Source of the DNA: Sediminivirga luteola
GTDB lineage: Bacteria > Actinomycetota > Actinomycetes > Actinomycetales > Brevibacteriaceae
NCBI RefSeq assembly: GCF_014639315.1
Contig: NZ_BMFY01000003.1
Span: 248,001 to 312,000 of the forward strand
DNA length: 64,000 nucleotides
Reading direction: 5' to 3'
Within the stretch, counting starts at the first letter, position 1. Each line of letters starts with the position of its first letter. Positions 52,704 to 61,500 of the stretch are shown piece after piece. The translations under genes were made by a program, and so were the position numbers. The notes beneath the pieces are model-generated. The model was not told the origin of the DNA and made no database searches. It saw nothing but the letters and a program-made list of their open reading frames with translations.

Positions 52704-53681
52704 CTAGAGATCGATCCGCGTGAGCCGTTCACCGTGGCGGGCACGGATGGTCACGGATGTCTCACGTCCGGGCGGCAACGCCCTGACTACGATGTGGCCG
52801 CCTCTGACGTCGTCCAATGCGCGTACGACGGCGGTGATGGTATCGGGAGGATGAGGACGAGCCCCGCCGTCGTCCAGCAGCGCCACCTCCACTCCGCGGG
52901 CTCGTGCACGCTGGGCGGCCTGAAGGACCTCTTCGGTCGCCAGCGCGCCTCCGCGGAGCCAGTCCCGCACCGCTGCCTCCGTCGCAAGCGCCTCACGTTT
53001 TTCCGCAGCGGTGAGAGAACCGCCGGAGGCCAGCCGCTCCAGCGTGTCCCCGGTGAGCGCGAGCAGGTGTTCCCGGCGCTCCCGCTGGACCCGCAGGGCG
53101 GCCGCAGCGCTCTCCTCGGCGCGGATCCGGAGCAGACCGGCCTCCTGCATCCGGCGGATCTCCGCCAGAGTCCGGTGCAGCAACACGGTGAACAGCGTGA
53201 CCACCAGCAGCAGGCCGGCGTGCCGGAGCACGAATCCCGCCGCGTCCCCGGGACCGCGGCCGGCCCAGAGCGCCCACCCTGTGGTGAGACCGGCATGGAT
53301 CGCGAAGCCCAGCCACGCCCAGGCTGTGCGGCCGCGCAGCGCCACCACGAACAGCAGGACCGTCACGGCGCTCCAGAACCACGACGACCATCCCGGCCAG
53401 CCCCGCACGGGCAGATTCCATGCCAGGAGCGACACCACCGTGGTGAGACCGAGCACCCCGAAGGTCAGCGGCAGCGGATAGGGGTCGGGTGCGGGCCGCA
53501 ACACGAGCACGGCCCCGGCCGTGACCAGGACGAGGCCCGCCAGCGCCGCGGCCGGCGAGCGGACCTCGCCGAGCGTGATCACGGCGTTGAGCGCATTGGA
53601 GGCCGTGAACACCGCCAGGACGAGATAGGCCGGCCAGCTGGTCAATCCCAGTAGGCGCGTGGCGCCGCGCGGCCCGGTCAC
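52704..53681 (-). CDS. Degenerate histidine-kinase-like membrane protein
   Basis: A 325-aa protein with about six N-terminal membrane segments and a helical linker (RRMQEAGLLRIRAEESAAAAL). The C-terminal region of about 110 residues has the shape of a kinase ATPase domain but no N, G1 or G2 box. It includes AAQRARARGVEVALLDDGGA and TAVVRALDDVRGGHIVVRAL. No phosphoacceptor His motif is clear. The start is GTG at 53681, which overlaps the kinase stop (GTGA), so it is the third gene of the RR-HK-this operon. It may modulate the true kinase as a partner subunit. Confidence 0.6.
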   Translation of the reverse strand: MTGPRGATRLLGLTSWPAYLVLAVFTASNALNAVITLGEVRSPAAALAGLVLVTAGAVLVLRPAPDPYPLPLTFGVLGLTTVVSLLAWNLPVRGWPGWSSWFWSAVTVLLFVVALRGRTAWAWLGFAIHAGLTTGWALWAGRGPGDAAGFVLRHAGLLLVVTLFTVLLHRTLAEIRRMQEAGLLRIRAEESAAAALRVQRERREHLLALTGDTLERLASGGSLTAAEKREALATEAAVRDWLRGGALATEEVLQAAQRARARGVEVALLDDGGARPHPPDTITAVVRALDDVRGGHIVVRALPPGRETSVTIRARHGERLTRIDL

Positions 53682-54871
53682 GGCGCCTGCCAGCACACAT
53701 CGACGACAGTGCCCCGGCCGGGCGCGCTGCGCACGGAAGCCGAGCCGCCCGGAAGCGCCGACATCCGCTCCAGTACGCTCACCCGGAGCCCCAGCCGCTC
53801 ACTGGGGACGGCGGCCGGCTCGAAGCCGGTTCCCTCGTCCTCGATGCGCACGCGGAGCCAGGCGGCTTCCCCGGAACGGCCTCGGACATGCACCCGGCGG
53901 GCCGCGTCGCCGGCATGACGGCAGCTGTTGCGCACTGCTTCCGTCGTTGCCTCCACCAGCGCAGCCGCGGCCTCCGGCGGCAGGAACAGGTGTTCCGGCA
54001 CCCGGGCGTGCCATTCGAATCCCGCCGGGACCGCGTCGCGGATCCGCGCGGCCGCCTCGCGCGCCGGCACCGGATCACCCGGTCCCGCGGGTGAGTCGTG
54101 CAGGAGTTCCAGCGCCGTCCGGGCGCTGGCCGGCACCTGATCCTGTACTGCGGGATCGCCCCTGCCCGCCGCCAGGAGAACGGCCAGGACATGGTCGTGC
54201 ACGAGCGCATCCAGGCGGATCCGCTGACGGTGCTCACTGCTCAGCCGGGCCTCCCGGGCGGTGGCGGCACGGGCCACCGCGGCGGACCGGTCCAGCTCCC
54301 GCCCGCCGGCCAGAGCGCCCTGGATCAGAGCGAGGAACACGGCGGCGAAGGTGAAAGCGAACACGGCATCCTGGACGGCGACGATCCAGCCGAGGACGGG
54401 TGCGGTGGCATGACGTAGCAGGCCGGTGGCCACCGACAGGATGCCGAGGTAGGACCACGCCGCTGGGGGAGACCACAGCAGGCCCGCCGCGGCCGCCGGG
54501 ATGGTCAGGATGCTGTAGGGCCAGGGCGCCGGCTGAGGCATCTGCGGTGCGGTCATGAGCGGCAGCCACAGGACGATCGCCAGCAGCACCAGTAAGCAGT
54601 ACACGGCGGTGAGCGCCAGCGGGACGGCGGTGTGGCGGTGGCCGCGCAATGCCAGCAGACCGGCGAGCGGCGGCAGCGCCGCGCAGAGCGCGTACAACAC
54701 CGTGCCGAAGACGTGGAGCCGCTCGAGCTGCCCGCCGGCAGCGCCGAGGCCGAGGGCGGTGTACACGAGGGAGGCGACCCCCAGGCCGGTCATCAGCGTG
54801 GCGCGCAGCCGCTCGGTGGCCGGCCCGCCGGGGCGGGGCATGCCGGAACGGAACCTGCCCGGGCGCGTCAT
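53678..54871 (-). CDS. Sensor histidine kinase (DesK/NarL-system type)
   Basis: A 397-aa membrane kinase. About six helices (residues 25-180) form the sensor, followed by a helical region with the probable phosphoacceptor His in RLDALVHDHVLAVLLAA. The ATPase domain has the N box VEATTEAVRNSCRHAG, the G1 box RIEDEGTGFEPAAVP and the G2 region GRGTVVDVCW. It should phosphorylate the overlapping LuxR-type regulator. The ATG at 54871 overlaps the regulator stop by 4 bp. Confidence 0.87.
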   Translation of the reverse strand: MTRPGRFRSGMPRPGGPATERLRATLMTGLGVASLVYTALGLGAAGGQLERLHVFGTVLYALCAALPPLAGLLALRGHRHTAVPLALTAVYCLLVLLAIVLWLPLMTAPQMPQPAPWPYSILTIPAAAAGLLWSPPAAWSYLGILSVATGLLRHATAPVLGWIVAVQDAVFAFTFAAVFLALIQGALAGGRELDRSAAVARAATAREARLSSEHRQRIRLDALVHDHVLAVLLAAGRGDPAVQDQVPASARTALELLHDSPAGPGDPVPAREAAARIRDAVPAGFEWHARVPEHLFLPPEAAAALVEATTEAVRNSCRHAGDAARRVHVRGRSGEAAWLRVRIEDEGTGFEPAAVPSERLGLRVSVLERMSALPGGSASVRSAPGRGTVVDVCWQAP

Positions 54872-55500
54872 GCCCCGTCGCCGAGGAGGCGGTCTTCGAG
54901 CGCGCGGTGGTACAGGTCCACCCGGCTGGCGGCCTGCCGGCCCGCTTGGGCGTACTTGGCCCTGATCCGGCTGATGTAATTGGCGACGGTCGCAGGGGTG
55001 AGCCCGGTCAGGCGCGCCACCGTCTTGGCGGTCTCACCGGAGGCGTAGAGCGCCAGGATCTCCCGCTCACGGGGACTCAGGCCGGCATCCGCGAGGTGGG
55101 GATCCGCGTCGAGCGCCGCAGCCCATTCCAGCGAGGCCACGGGGTTCCCGGCGAGAGCCTGCAGGACGGCGGAGAGGATCTCGGACTCCGGCAGGGACTT
55201 CGGGACGATGCCCAGCACATCGGCGCGTGCGGCCTCCCGCAGCAGGGCGGGGTTCTCCCCGGAGGTGAGGATCAGCACCGGCAGTCCCGCCTCCTGGAGC
55301 CGGGTGATGTTCCCCGTCACGCTGGAGCCGTCCGCCAGCCGCAGGTCCAGGACGGCCAGGGTGAGTGCCTGTGCCTGGCTGAGGAGGTCATCGACGGTCG
55401 CAGCACGCACCGACTCGACGCCGGCGTCGCGCAACAGCCCCGTCAGCCCGAGCGCGATCAGACCGTGGTCCTCCACGATCCCCACTTTTCCGGATGCCAT
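54868..55500 (-). CDS. LuxR/NarL-family response regulator
   Basis: A 210-aa two-component regulator. The receiver has VGIVEDHGLIALGLTGLL, the phosphoacceptor Asp in LAVLDLRLADG, a Thr in LILTSGEN and the Lys in GIVPKSLPE. The C-terminal LuxR HTH is LSPREREILALYASGETAKT through ATVANYISRIRAKYA. ATG at 55500 is chosen because AAAGG lies about 7 nt upstream; ATG at 55506 would be too close. It is divergent from an LPATG surface protein, a possible target. Confidence 0.92.
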   Translation of the reverse strand: MASGKVGIVEDHGLIALGLTGLLRDAGVESVRAATVDDLLSQAQALTLAVLDLRLADGSSVTGNITRLQEAGLPVLILTSGENPALLREAARADVLGIVPKSLPESEILSAVLQALAGNPVASLEWAAALDADPHLADAGLSPREREILALYASGETAKTVARLTGLTPATVANYISRIRAKYAQAGRQAASRVDLYHRALEDRLLGDGA

Positions 55501-55737
55501 CCGCATGCCTTTCTTTCGTGCCTTTCCCGTCATCACGGAAACCGAAGGAGGGCTTTTCGGATGCCGGTGGTGAGAAAGTACATCTGCCGGCCCGAGTGCC
55601 GGCGCTCTTACTATGACACAGGAATTCGGCCTTTCTTCGCCCCTGCCGGATAGCGTGAGTTTCCCTTTTCCGCGGGCGAGAACGGGCGTCTTCGCGCTGC
55701 GGTCGCAGCATTGACGAAGAACAGTGGAAGGACGTAC
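55501..55737. promoter_or_regulatory. Divergent intergenic region of the two-component operon and the LPATG protein
   Basis: 237 bp with lower GC than the flanks and several A/T-rich patches (for example TTACTATGAC near 55611 and TTGACGAAGAACAG at 55711). Both promoters must lie here, but no convincing -35/-10 pair or operator repeat could be fixed by eye. Confidence 0.4.
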
Positions 55738-57027
55738 ATGAAGTCGATTCGCCGCACGCTGGGCCCGGTTGCCGCAGGACTCACAGCCCTGGTGATCACC
55801 GGGTTCCCGGGGACCGCCGCGGTCGCGGGCACCTCGGACCCCGCGGAGATCGTCTGGGGCGAGCCGCCCCAGAACATGGAAGTCACGCCGGCACTGAGCG
55901 CGGTTTCGGTGATTCCGGATGCGGACGGTTTCCAGCTCCGCTTTGATTACGGCCAGTCGGACATCCCGGGTATGCCGGGCGTGCATGCCTGGGGGCAGGT
56001 GGCGCTGGGCGTCTATCCCGGGACGCCGGAGGAGTTCCCGTTCGGGAGCGATGTCGTCACGGAACACGAATACGGAGTGATCGACGATCCTTTCCTGCTG
56101 GAGTACCCGGACGCCCCGTGGGAAGGCCAGGCCGGGACGATCGACCGGCACATCCAGGTGGACCGGAGCACGCCGGTGACCGTCATGCTGTTCACCGCCC
56201 AAGCCTGCGACTGCGCCTTCAACCCCATCTTCACCGCCGGTGTCTCGCTGCCGGCGCTGGACTCCGGGCAGCCGGCCGCACCGGCCCTGGAGGCGTCCCC
56301 GGCCGGCGTCTATCCCGGCGAGACGGTGACGGCGCACGGGACCGGGTTCCCGGACGGCGACTGGGTGATCTCGGTCGAAGTCGCCGGCGAGGTGTTCGAA
56401 CCGTTGCCGCCCCATCGGGTGGGCGAGCCGGTGGAGCTGGACGCCGAGGGAGGCTTCGAGGTCCGGTTCCTGGTGCCGGCCGGAGCCGCTCCGGGAACCT
56501 ACCCGGAGGCGGTGCGGGCCGTCAGCGGTGCCGGTGAGCAGCTGACTGCCGGCCTGGAGATCCTGGCGCCGGTAGCTGTGCGGCCTGCCGCGCCGGTGCA
56601 GGACGGGAACGTCGTTACCATTCCGAGGGCCGAGGGCGTCGAGTACCGCGAGGCCGGGGGAGGAGTTCTGCTTCCGGGCGATATCAGCCTGCAGCGGGAT
56701 CTGCGCGTCGTGGCAGTTCCGGGACGGGGCTTCGTCTTCGAGCCCGGTTCGGAAACGGAGTGGCTCTTCTCCTATCAGCCCGGCAGCGAGGGGACCGGCG
56801 ATCCCGGAACCGGCAGCGAGGGCACGGGCGATCCCGGGACCGGCACGGGGGACGGCTCCGGTTCTACCGGAGCGGCGGCCGATGGCTCACGGCCCGGCGC
56901 CGGTACCCTTCCGGCGACAGGAGCCGGGACGCAGAGCACGATGGGAGCCGCGCTCGGCGGCGCGCTGGTCCTGGCGGGACTTGCGCTCGTACTGCTGAGC
57001 AGCCGTCGGCTGCGGCGCGTGCTCTGA
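55738..57027 (+). CDS. LPXTG-anchored exported protein of unknown function
   Basis: A 429-aa wall protein. The signal peptide is MKSIRRTLGPVAAGLTALVI with cleavage near AVAGTS. Residues 35-170 form a domain of unknown type containing CDC (QACDCAFNPIF). Residues about 190-275 look like an Ig-like fold (VYPGETVTAHGTGFPDGDWV). A Gly/Ser/Thr/Asp-rich linker contains two GSEGTGDPGTG copies. It ends L391PATG, a membrane helix and a basic tail (RRLRRVL), the sortase sorting signal. GGAAGGA precedes the ATG. It may be controlled by the divergent two-component system. Confidence 0.8.
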   Translation: MKSIRRTLGPVAAGLTALVITGFPGTAAVAGTSDPAEIVWGEPPQNMEVTPALSAVSVIPDADGFQLRFDYGQSDIPGMPGVHAWGQVALGVYPGTPEEFPFGSDVVTEHEYGVIDDPFLLEYPDAPWEGQAGTIDRHIQVDRSTPVTVMLFTAQACDCAFNPIFTAGVSLPALDSGQPAAPALEASPAGVYPGETVTAHGTGFPDGDWVISVEVAGEVFEPLPPHRVGEPVELDAEGGFEVRFLVPAGAAPGTYPEAVRAVSGAGEQLTAGLEILAPVAVRPAAPVQDGNVVTIPRAEGVEYREAGGGVLLPGDISLQRDLRVVAVPGRGFVFEPGSETEWLFSYQPGSEGTGDPGTGSEGTGDPGTGTGDGSGSTGAAADGSRPGAGTLPATGAGTQSTMGAALGGALVLAGLALVLLSSRRLRRVL

Positions 57028-57032
57028 ATCCC

Positions 57033-57047
57033 CGCGGAGTCTCCGCG
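57033..57047. terminator. Small hairpin between convergent genes
   Basis: CGCGGA and TCCGCG pair over a 3-nt loop (GTC), 5 bp after the LPATG gene stop and 13 bp before the end of the methyltransferase gene. Confidence 0.45.
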
Positions 57048-57059
57048 AGGCGTTCCTGT

Positions 57060-57725
57060 CTAGGCGTGTGGCGACGGCACCCGCAGCACGCACAGTCGGC
57101 AGCTGATCCCGCCCTTGACGTGGTAGGGCCGTTCCTCCACCGAGCGACGCTCGGCGAGCCCCGCGGCGAACAGCCGGTCGAGTTCGGCGCGGTACCCGCC
57201 GTCCTCCCAGACGGCGGAGTGCACCGAAGCGACGATCACGCCGCCGGGGCGCACCAGGCGGATGAACTCCGCGAACGCGGCCGGGCCCACGTGTCCGCCG
57301 GTGAGGGTGCCGGTGCAGATGAGCGCGTCATAGGAATCACCGGGGAGTTCAAGGGGCCGGGTCAGATCGCCCGTGCTGAGGCTCCGGTAGACACCCCGGC
57401 GGCGAGCCTGTTCCAGCATGCCGGGGGAGAGGTCCACGCCGTCGATGCCGCCCAGCTCCAGTCCGAGCCTGGCGGCGGCCGCCGTCAGCTCGGCGCCGGC
57501 CAGACCGGTGCCGCAACCGGCGTCGAGGACGACCGGCCGTGCGGGACCCAGGTCCAGTAGCGCACGGGCAAGCTGCTCGCCAGCCAGCTGCGGCGCGATA
57601 TAGCCGAGGTCCTGGAGGGTGTCATCGTCGTAGCTGGCGGCCCACTCGTCATAGGCGCGGCGCGCCTCCTCAGGACCGCTGAGCTGGTAGATCCGGGCCA
57701 GTCTGACGTTGATGGGCTCATTCAT
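57060..57725 (-). CDS. Class I SAM-dependent methyltransferase
   Basis: A 221-aa cytoplasmic methyltransferase. Motif I is VVLDAGCGTGLAGAEL, motif II acidic residues lie in GIDGVDLSPGMLEQAR, and the later strands are YDALICTGTLTGGHV and LVRPGGVIVASVHSAVWED. The N-terminal YDEWAASYDDDTLQDLGY resembles Williams-Beuren-type methyltransferases. The substrate is unknown. It is monocistronic. Confidence 0.85.
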   Translation of the reverse strand: MNEPINVRLARIYQLSGPEEARRAYDEWAASYDDDTLQDLGYIAPQLAGEQLARALLDLGPARPVVLDAGCGTGLAGAELTAAAARLGLELGGIDGVDLSPGMLEQARRRGVYRSLSTGDLTRPLELPGDSYDALICTGTLTGGHVGPAAFAEFIRLVRPGGVIVASVHSAVWEDGGYRAELDRLFAAGLAERRSVEERPYHVKGGISCRLCVLRVPSPHA

Positions 57726-57747
57726 AGCCGGAACGCTCTCCTCGTCA

Positions 57748-57787
57748 CGGGGCTCGTCTCGATCTCGCTTTCGGGGCTCGTCTCGAT
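57748..57787. repeat. 16-bp direct repeat upstream of the methyltransferase gene
   Basis: CGGGGCTCGTCTCGAT occurs at 57748-57763 and again at 57772-57787, 24 bp apart. The first copy begins 22 bp upstream of the methyltransferase start codon, so it may be a tandem regulator site or a local duplication. Confidence 0.55.
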
Positions 57788-57863
57788 TTCACCTTAGAGG
57801 AAGCGCGGCGGAGGCGGTGCCGTTCCGCCCCAGGGCCATCGCCGGCATCGCCACTGTCCGTGT

Positions 57864-57879
57864 TCGAACATAGAATCGA
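57864..57879. promoter_or_regulatory. LexA (SOS) box over the mutasome promoter
   Basis: TCGAACATAGAATCGA matches the actinobacterial LexA box TCGAAC-N4-GTTCGA at 10 of 12 positions. A -10-like TAGAAT (57871-57876) lies inside it and ends 7 nt before the ATG of the ImuB fragment gene. LexA bound here would block transcription of imuB' and dnaE2 until DNA damage. Confidence 0.6.
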
Positions 57880-57883
57880 ACAC

Positions 57884-58471
57884 ATGACGAGCATGCCGCT
57901 GGGAGCCGAGGCACGGGGGGAGGTCCTCCCGGGCCGGCCGCTGCCCGGTTCCAGTGTGCTCCCGCCTGCTCAGACGGGCACCGCCAAGGTCAGCCGCGCG
58001 TTCACCCGGCTGCAGGGCAAGCACGGGCTGGAGGCGGTGCTGATGCCCGCACTGCAGGGCGGAAGGCTCCCGGAGGAGGAGAACCTCTGGACCCCCTGGC
58101 AGCATGCCCCGGAACCGGAACGAGGCCGCGACGCCACCTGGGAGGGGCGGTTGCCGGCGCCGCAGCCATTGCTGCTGCGGACGGTGCCGGCGGCACTGCT
58201 GGATTCGGACGGCCGGGACATCGGGGTGTCTCTCCGCTATGGCCTGATGGGCCGGCCCCGATGGCTCTCCCTGCAGGAAGGCCCCTCACGGCGGGATCGG
58301 ACCCGCAGCGAGGTGCGGGCCTGGTCCCGGAGCTGGCCGGTGGAGAGCCACTGGTGGGACCCCGGGGTCATACGCCGGCTGGCACGTCTTCAGGTGCTGC
58401 TGGACGACGGCCGCGGTCTGCTGCTCTACCGGGAGGACGGCCGCTGGCAGGTGGCGGGGTGCTATGAGTAG
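57884..58471 (+). CDS. ImuB C-terminal-domain protein lacking the Y-family polymerase region
   Basis: A 195-aa protein that matches only the end of ImuB, the catalytically inactive Y-family partner of DnaE2. Recognisable stretches are SRAFTRLQGKHGLEAVLMPA, LQGGRLPEEENLWTPW, WEGRLPAPQPLLLRTVPAAL, SWPVESHWWDPGVIRRLARL and QVLLDDGRGLLLYREDGRW. The polymerase fold (about the first 350 residues of ImuB) is absent, and no QLPLWG-like clamp-binding motif is seen. Upstream is only 158 bp of intergenic DNA. ATG at 57884 is chosen because the SOS box covers the GTG at 57860. Codon use is normal, so the short form seems maintained. Confidence 0.8.
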   Translation: MTSMPLGAEARGEVLPGRPLPGSSVLPPAQTGTAKVSRAFTRLQGKHGLEAVLMPALQGGRLPEEENLWTPWQHAPEPERGRDATWEGRLPAPQPLLLRTVPAALLDSDGRDIGVSLRYGLMGRPRWLSLQEGPSRRDRTRSEVRAWSRSWPVESHWWDPGVIRRLARLQVLLDDGRGLLLYREDGRWQVAGCYE

Positions 58472-58568
58472 GAAACCCTGGACGCCTCACGTCGGCAGCA
58501 GCGGAAGCGCGGCCATGAGCGTGGACATGGGCATGGACATGGATATGGATATGGACGCCGCGCCATGA
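58464..58568 (+). CDS. Candidate 34-aa Met/Asp-repeat small protein between imuB' and dnaE2
   Basis: An open frame of 34 codons starts at the ATG in the end of imuB' (ATGAGTAG) and stops in the dnaE2 start (ATGA). Residues 18-31 are an unusual Met-Asp alternation (MSVDMGMDMDMDMD); the first half is MSRKPWTPHVGSSGSAA. Overlaps at both ends fit translational coupling that carries ribosomes from imuB' to dnaE2. It may be a coupling leader without protein function. No family is known to me. Confidence 0.4.
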   Translation: MSRKPWTPHVGSSGSAAMSVDMGMDMDMDMDAAP

Positions 58569-61500
58569 GCGGCTGGTTCAATCCGCGGATCACCTGGGCC
58601 GAACTCGAGGGGCGGCTCTCGGCGGACTCGGCGGAGGCACTGCCGCCGGAGGCCCGCACGGGTGAGCCTCTGGCTCATCGGCGGCGCCCGAGCCGGGAGG
58701 GCAGGAAGGCCCGGCAGGACCGTAAGCCGCAGCCCGAGGGCACCACCCCCGGCACGGGGATGGTCTCGGGCGAGGCGTCTCCGCGCAGGAAAGCGCCAGC
58801 CGGGAAAGCGCAGGGGACGCGCAGCGCGCGCTACGCCGAACTGCATGCGCACTCGAACTTCAGTTTCCTGCACGGTGCCTCCAGCCCGGAGCAACTGGTG
58901 AAGGAGGCCATCGACCGGGGCTTGAGCGCCCTGGCTCTCACCGACCACGACGGTTTCTACGGGGCGGCCAGATTCGCCCGGGCAGCTGAGGGTACAGGCC
59001 TGGCGACGGTGTTCGGTGCGAGCCTTCCCCTGCCGGAGGGCCGCCTTCCCCTGCTGTGCGCCGGGGTGGAGGGATACCGGCGGCTCTCTTCGGCCATCAC
59101 CCGGGCCCAGATGGCCGGGAGCAAAGACGGAATCCGCTGCGAGGCCGAGGACCTGGCCGCGCAGTCGGGCGGGCACTGGCAGGTGCTCACCGGCGGCCGG
59201 GACGGGCCGCTGCACGCCCATCTGGGCGACGACGACGGCGGGCTGGGCTATCTGCGGCAGCTGCGGGATCTTTTCGGTCCCGGGCATGTGGAGGTCGAAC
59301 TCGTCCGCCACGGCCTGCCCGATGACGATGAACGGATCCGGCACCTGTCGACGCTGGCCGAGCGCGCAGGTCTTCCCGTCGTGGCGGCCAATGCGGTCCG
59401 GTACGCGGTGCCGGCGCAGATGCGCCTGGCCCAGGCGGTGGAGGCGGTCAGCCGGCGCAGCTCCATGGAGCAGATCGCAGGTGAGCTTCCCGCCGCAACG
59501 CAGGCGATGCTCCGCGGCCCGGAGGAGATGACGGTTCTTTTCGCGGAGCATCCTGGTGCGGTGGCGCGGGCCGTGCAGCTGGGGGATGAGCTGTCCTTCC
59601 AGCTCTCCCTGGCTGAGCCGCGGCTGCCCGAGCCGCCCGTGGAGGGCCAGGACCACGCGAAAGTGCTGCGCGAGTACGCCATCGCCGGCACCCTGGAACG
59701 GTACGGCCCCCGGGCCACCGAACGCGTGAAAGGCGCCTGGGCGCAGGTGGAACGGGAACTCGACGCGGTCGAGTCCATGGGTTTCTGCGGGTACTTCTTG
59801 ATCGTGCACGACATCGCCAGGTTCTGCCGGGAGGCGAACATCTTCTGCCAGGGCCGGGGGTCCGCCGCCGGCTCCGCGCTCTGCTACGTGCTGGGCATCA
59901 CCGCGGTGGACTCGGTCGCGGAGGGGCTGCTCTTCGAGCGTTTCCTGGCCCCGGAACGAGACGGCTATCCCGATATCGACCTGGACATCGAATCCGCCCG
60001 CCGGGAGGAGGTCATCCAGTACGTCTACCGGCACTACGGCCGCGACCGGGCGGCGCAGGTGGCCAATGTGATCAGCTACCGGGGGCGTTCGGCGGTCCGT
60101 GACATGGCCCGGGCCCTCGGCTACGCGCCCGGGCAGCAGGACGCCTGGGCCAAGCAGGTGGAGCGCTGGGGAGAACTCCCGGAGACGGCCGGTGAAGGGG
60201 AGGACGGCATCCCCGGGCAGGTGCTGGAGCTGGCCAGCCAGATGCTGAAAGCGCCGCGGCATCTGGGAATCCACTCCGGCGGGATGGTGCTGTGCGACCG
60301 CCCGGTCTCGGAGGTGGTGCCCGTTGAATGGGGCCGGATGGAGAACCGTTCGGTGGTGCAGTGGGACAAGGACGACTGCGCCGATATGAAGCTGGTGAAG
60401 TTCGACCTGTTGGGGCTGGGCATGCTCGGAGCACTGCACGAGATGGTCGACCTGGTCCGGCAGCGGCACGGCCTGGCGGTGGAACGATCGCTCCTGAACC
60501 GCAGTGACCCCCGCGTCTACGAGATGCTCTGCCGCGGTGACGCGGTAGGGGTCTTCCAGGTGGAGTCCCGGGCTCAGCTGGCGACGCTGCCGCGGCTCGC
60601 ACCCACGAACATCTACGAACTGGCCATCCAGGTGGCGATCATCCGGCCCGGGCCCATCCAGGGCGGCAGCGTGCACCCCTATATCCGCCGCAAGCAGGAG
60701 AAGGAGGAGGTCACCTACCCGCACGAGATGTTCAAGCCGGTGCTGAAGCGCACGCTGGGCGTGCCGCTCTTTCAGGAACAGCTGATGCAGCTGGCGATGG
60801 TGGCGGCGGACTTCACCGGCGGGGACGCCGATGAGCTGCGCCGGGCGATGAGCGCCAAACGCTCCCTGGAGCGGATGCAGGGCCTCAAGGAGCGTTTCTT
60901 CGCCGGGACGGACAAGAAGGGCATCGACCGGAGCACTGCGGAGGCGATCTACGCCAAGATCGAGGCCTTCGCCAATTACGGCTTCCCCGAGAGCCATGCC
61001 ATCAGCTTCGCCGCACTGGTCTTCGACAGCGCCTGGTTCAAGTGCTATTTCCCGGCCGCGTTCTGCGTGGGGTTGCTGCGCCACCAGCCGATGGGTTTCT
61101 ACTCGCCGCAGTCGCTCATAGCCGATGCCCGCCGGCACGGCGTGGAGATCCGGGGCGTGGATATCAATGCCAGCGAGGTCCAGGCGTGCCTGGAAGGTGA
61201 TCCACCCCAGCTGTCCGGGTTTCCCAGGGAGCCGGTGGAGGCCGATGCCATCCGCCTGGGACTGGGTTCCATCCGCGGGCTGGGGACTCAGGCGGCGGAG
61301 TTGGTCGTCGCCGCACGTGACCGGGAAGGTGCCTTCTCTTCCGTAGCGGATCTGTGCCATCGGGTGGAGCTTTCCCAGGGCGCTCTGGAGGCACTCGCCG
61401 CGGCGGGGGCCTTCGATTCCCTCGGGATCTCCCGCAGGGAGGCGCTGTGGACGGCGGGGGCGCTGGCCGGCGCGGGGCCGCAGACCTTGCCGGGCGTGGA

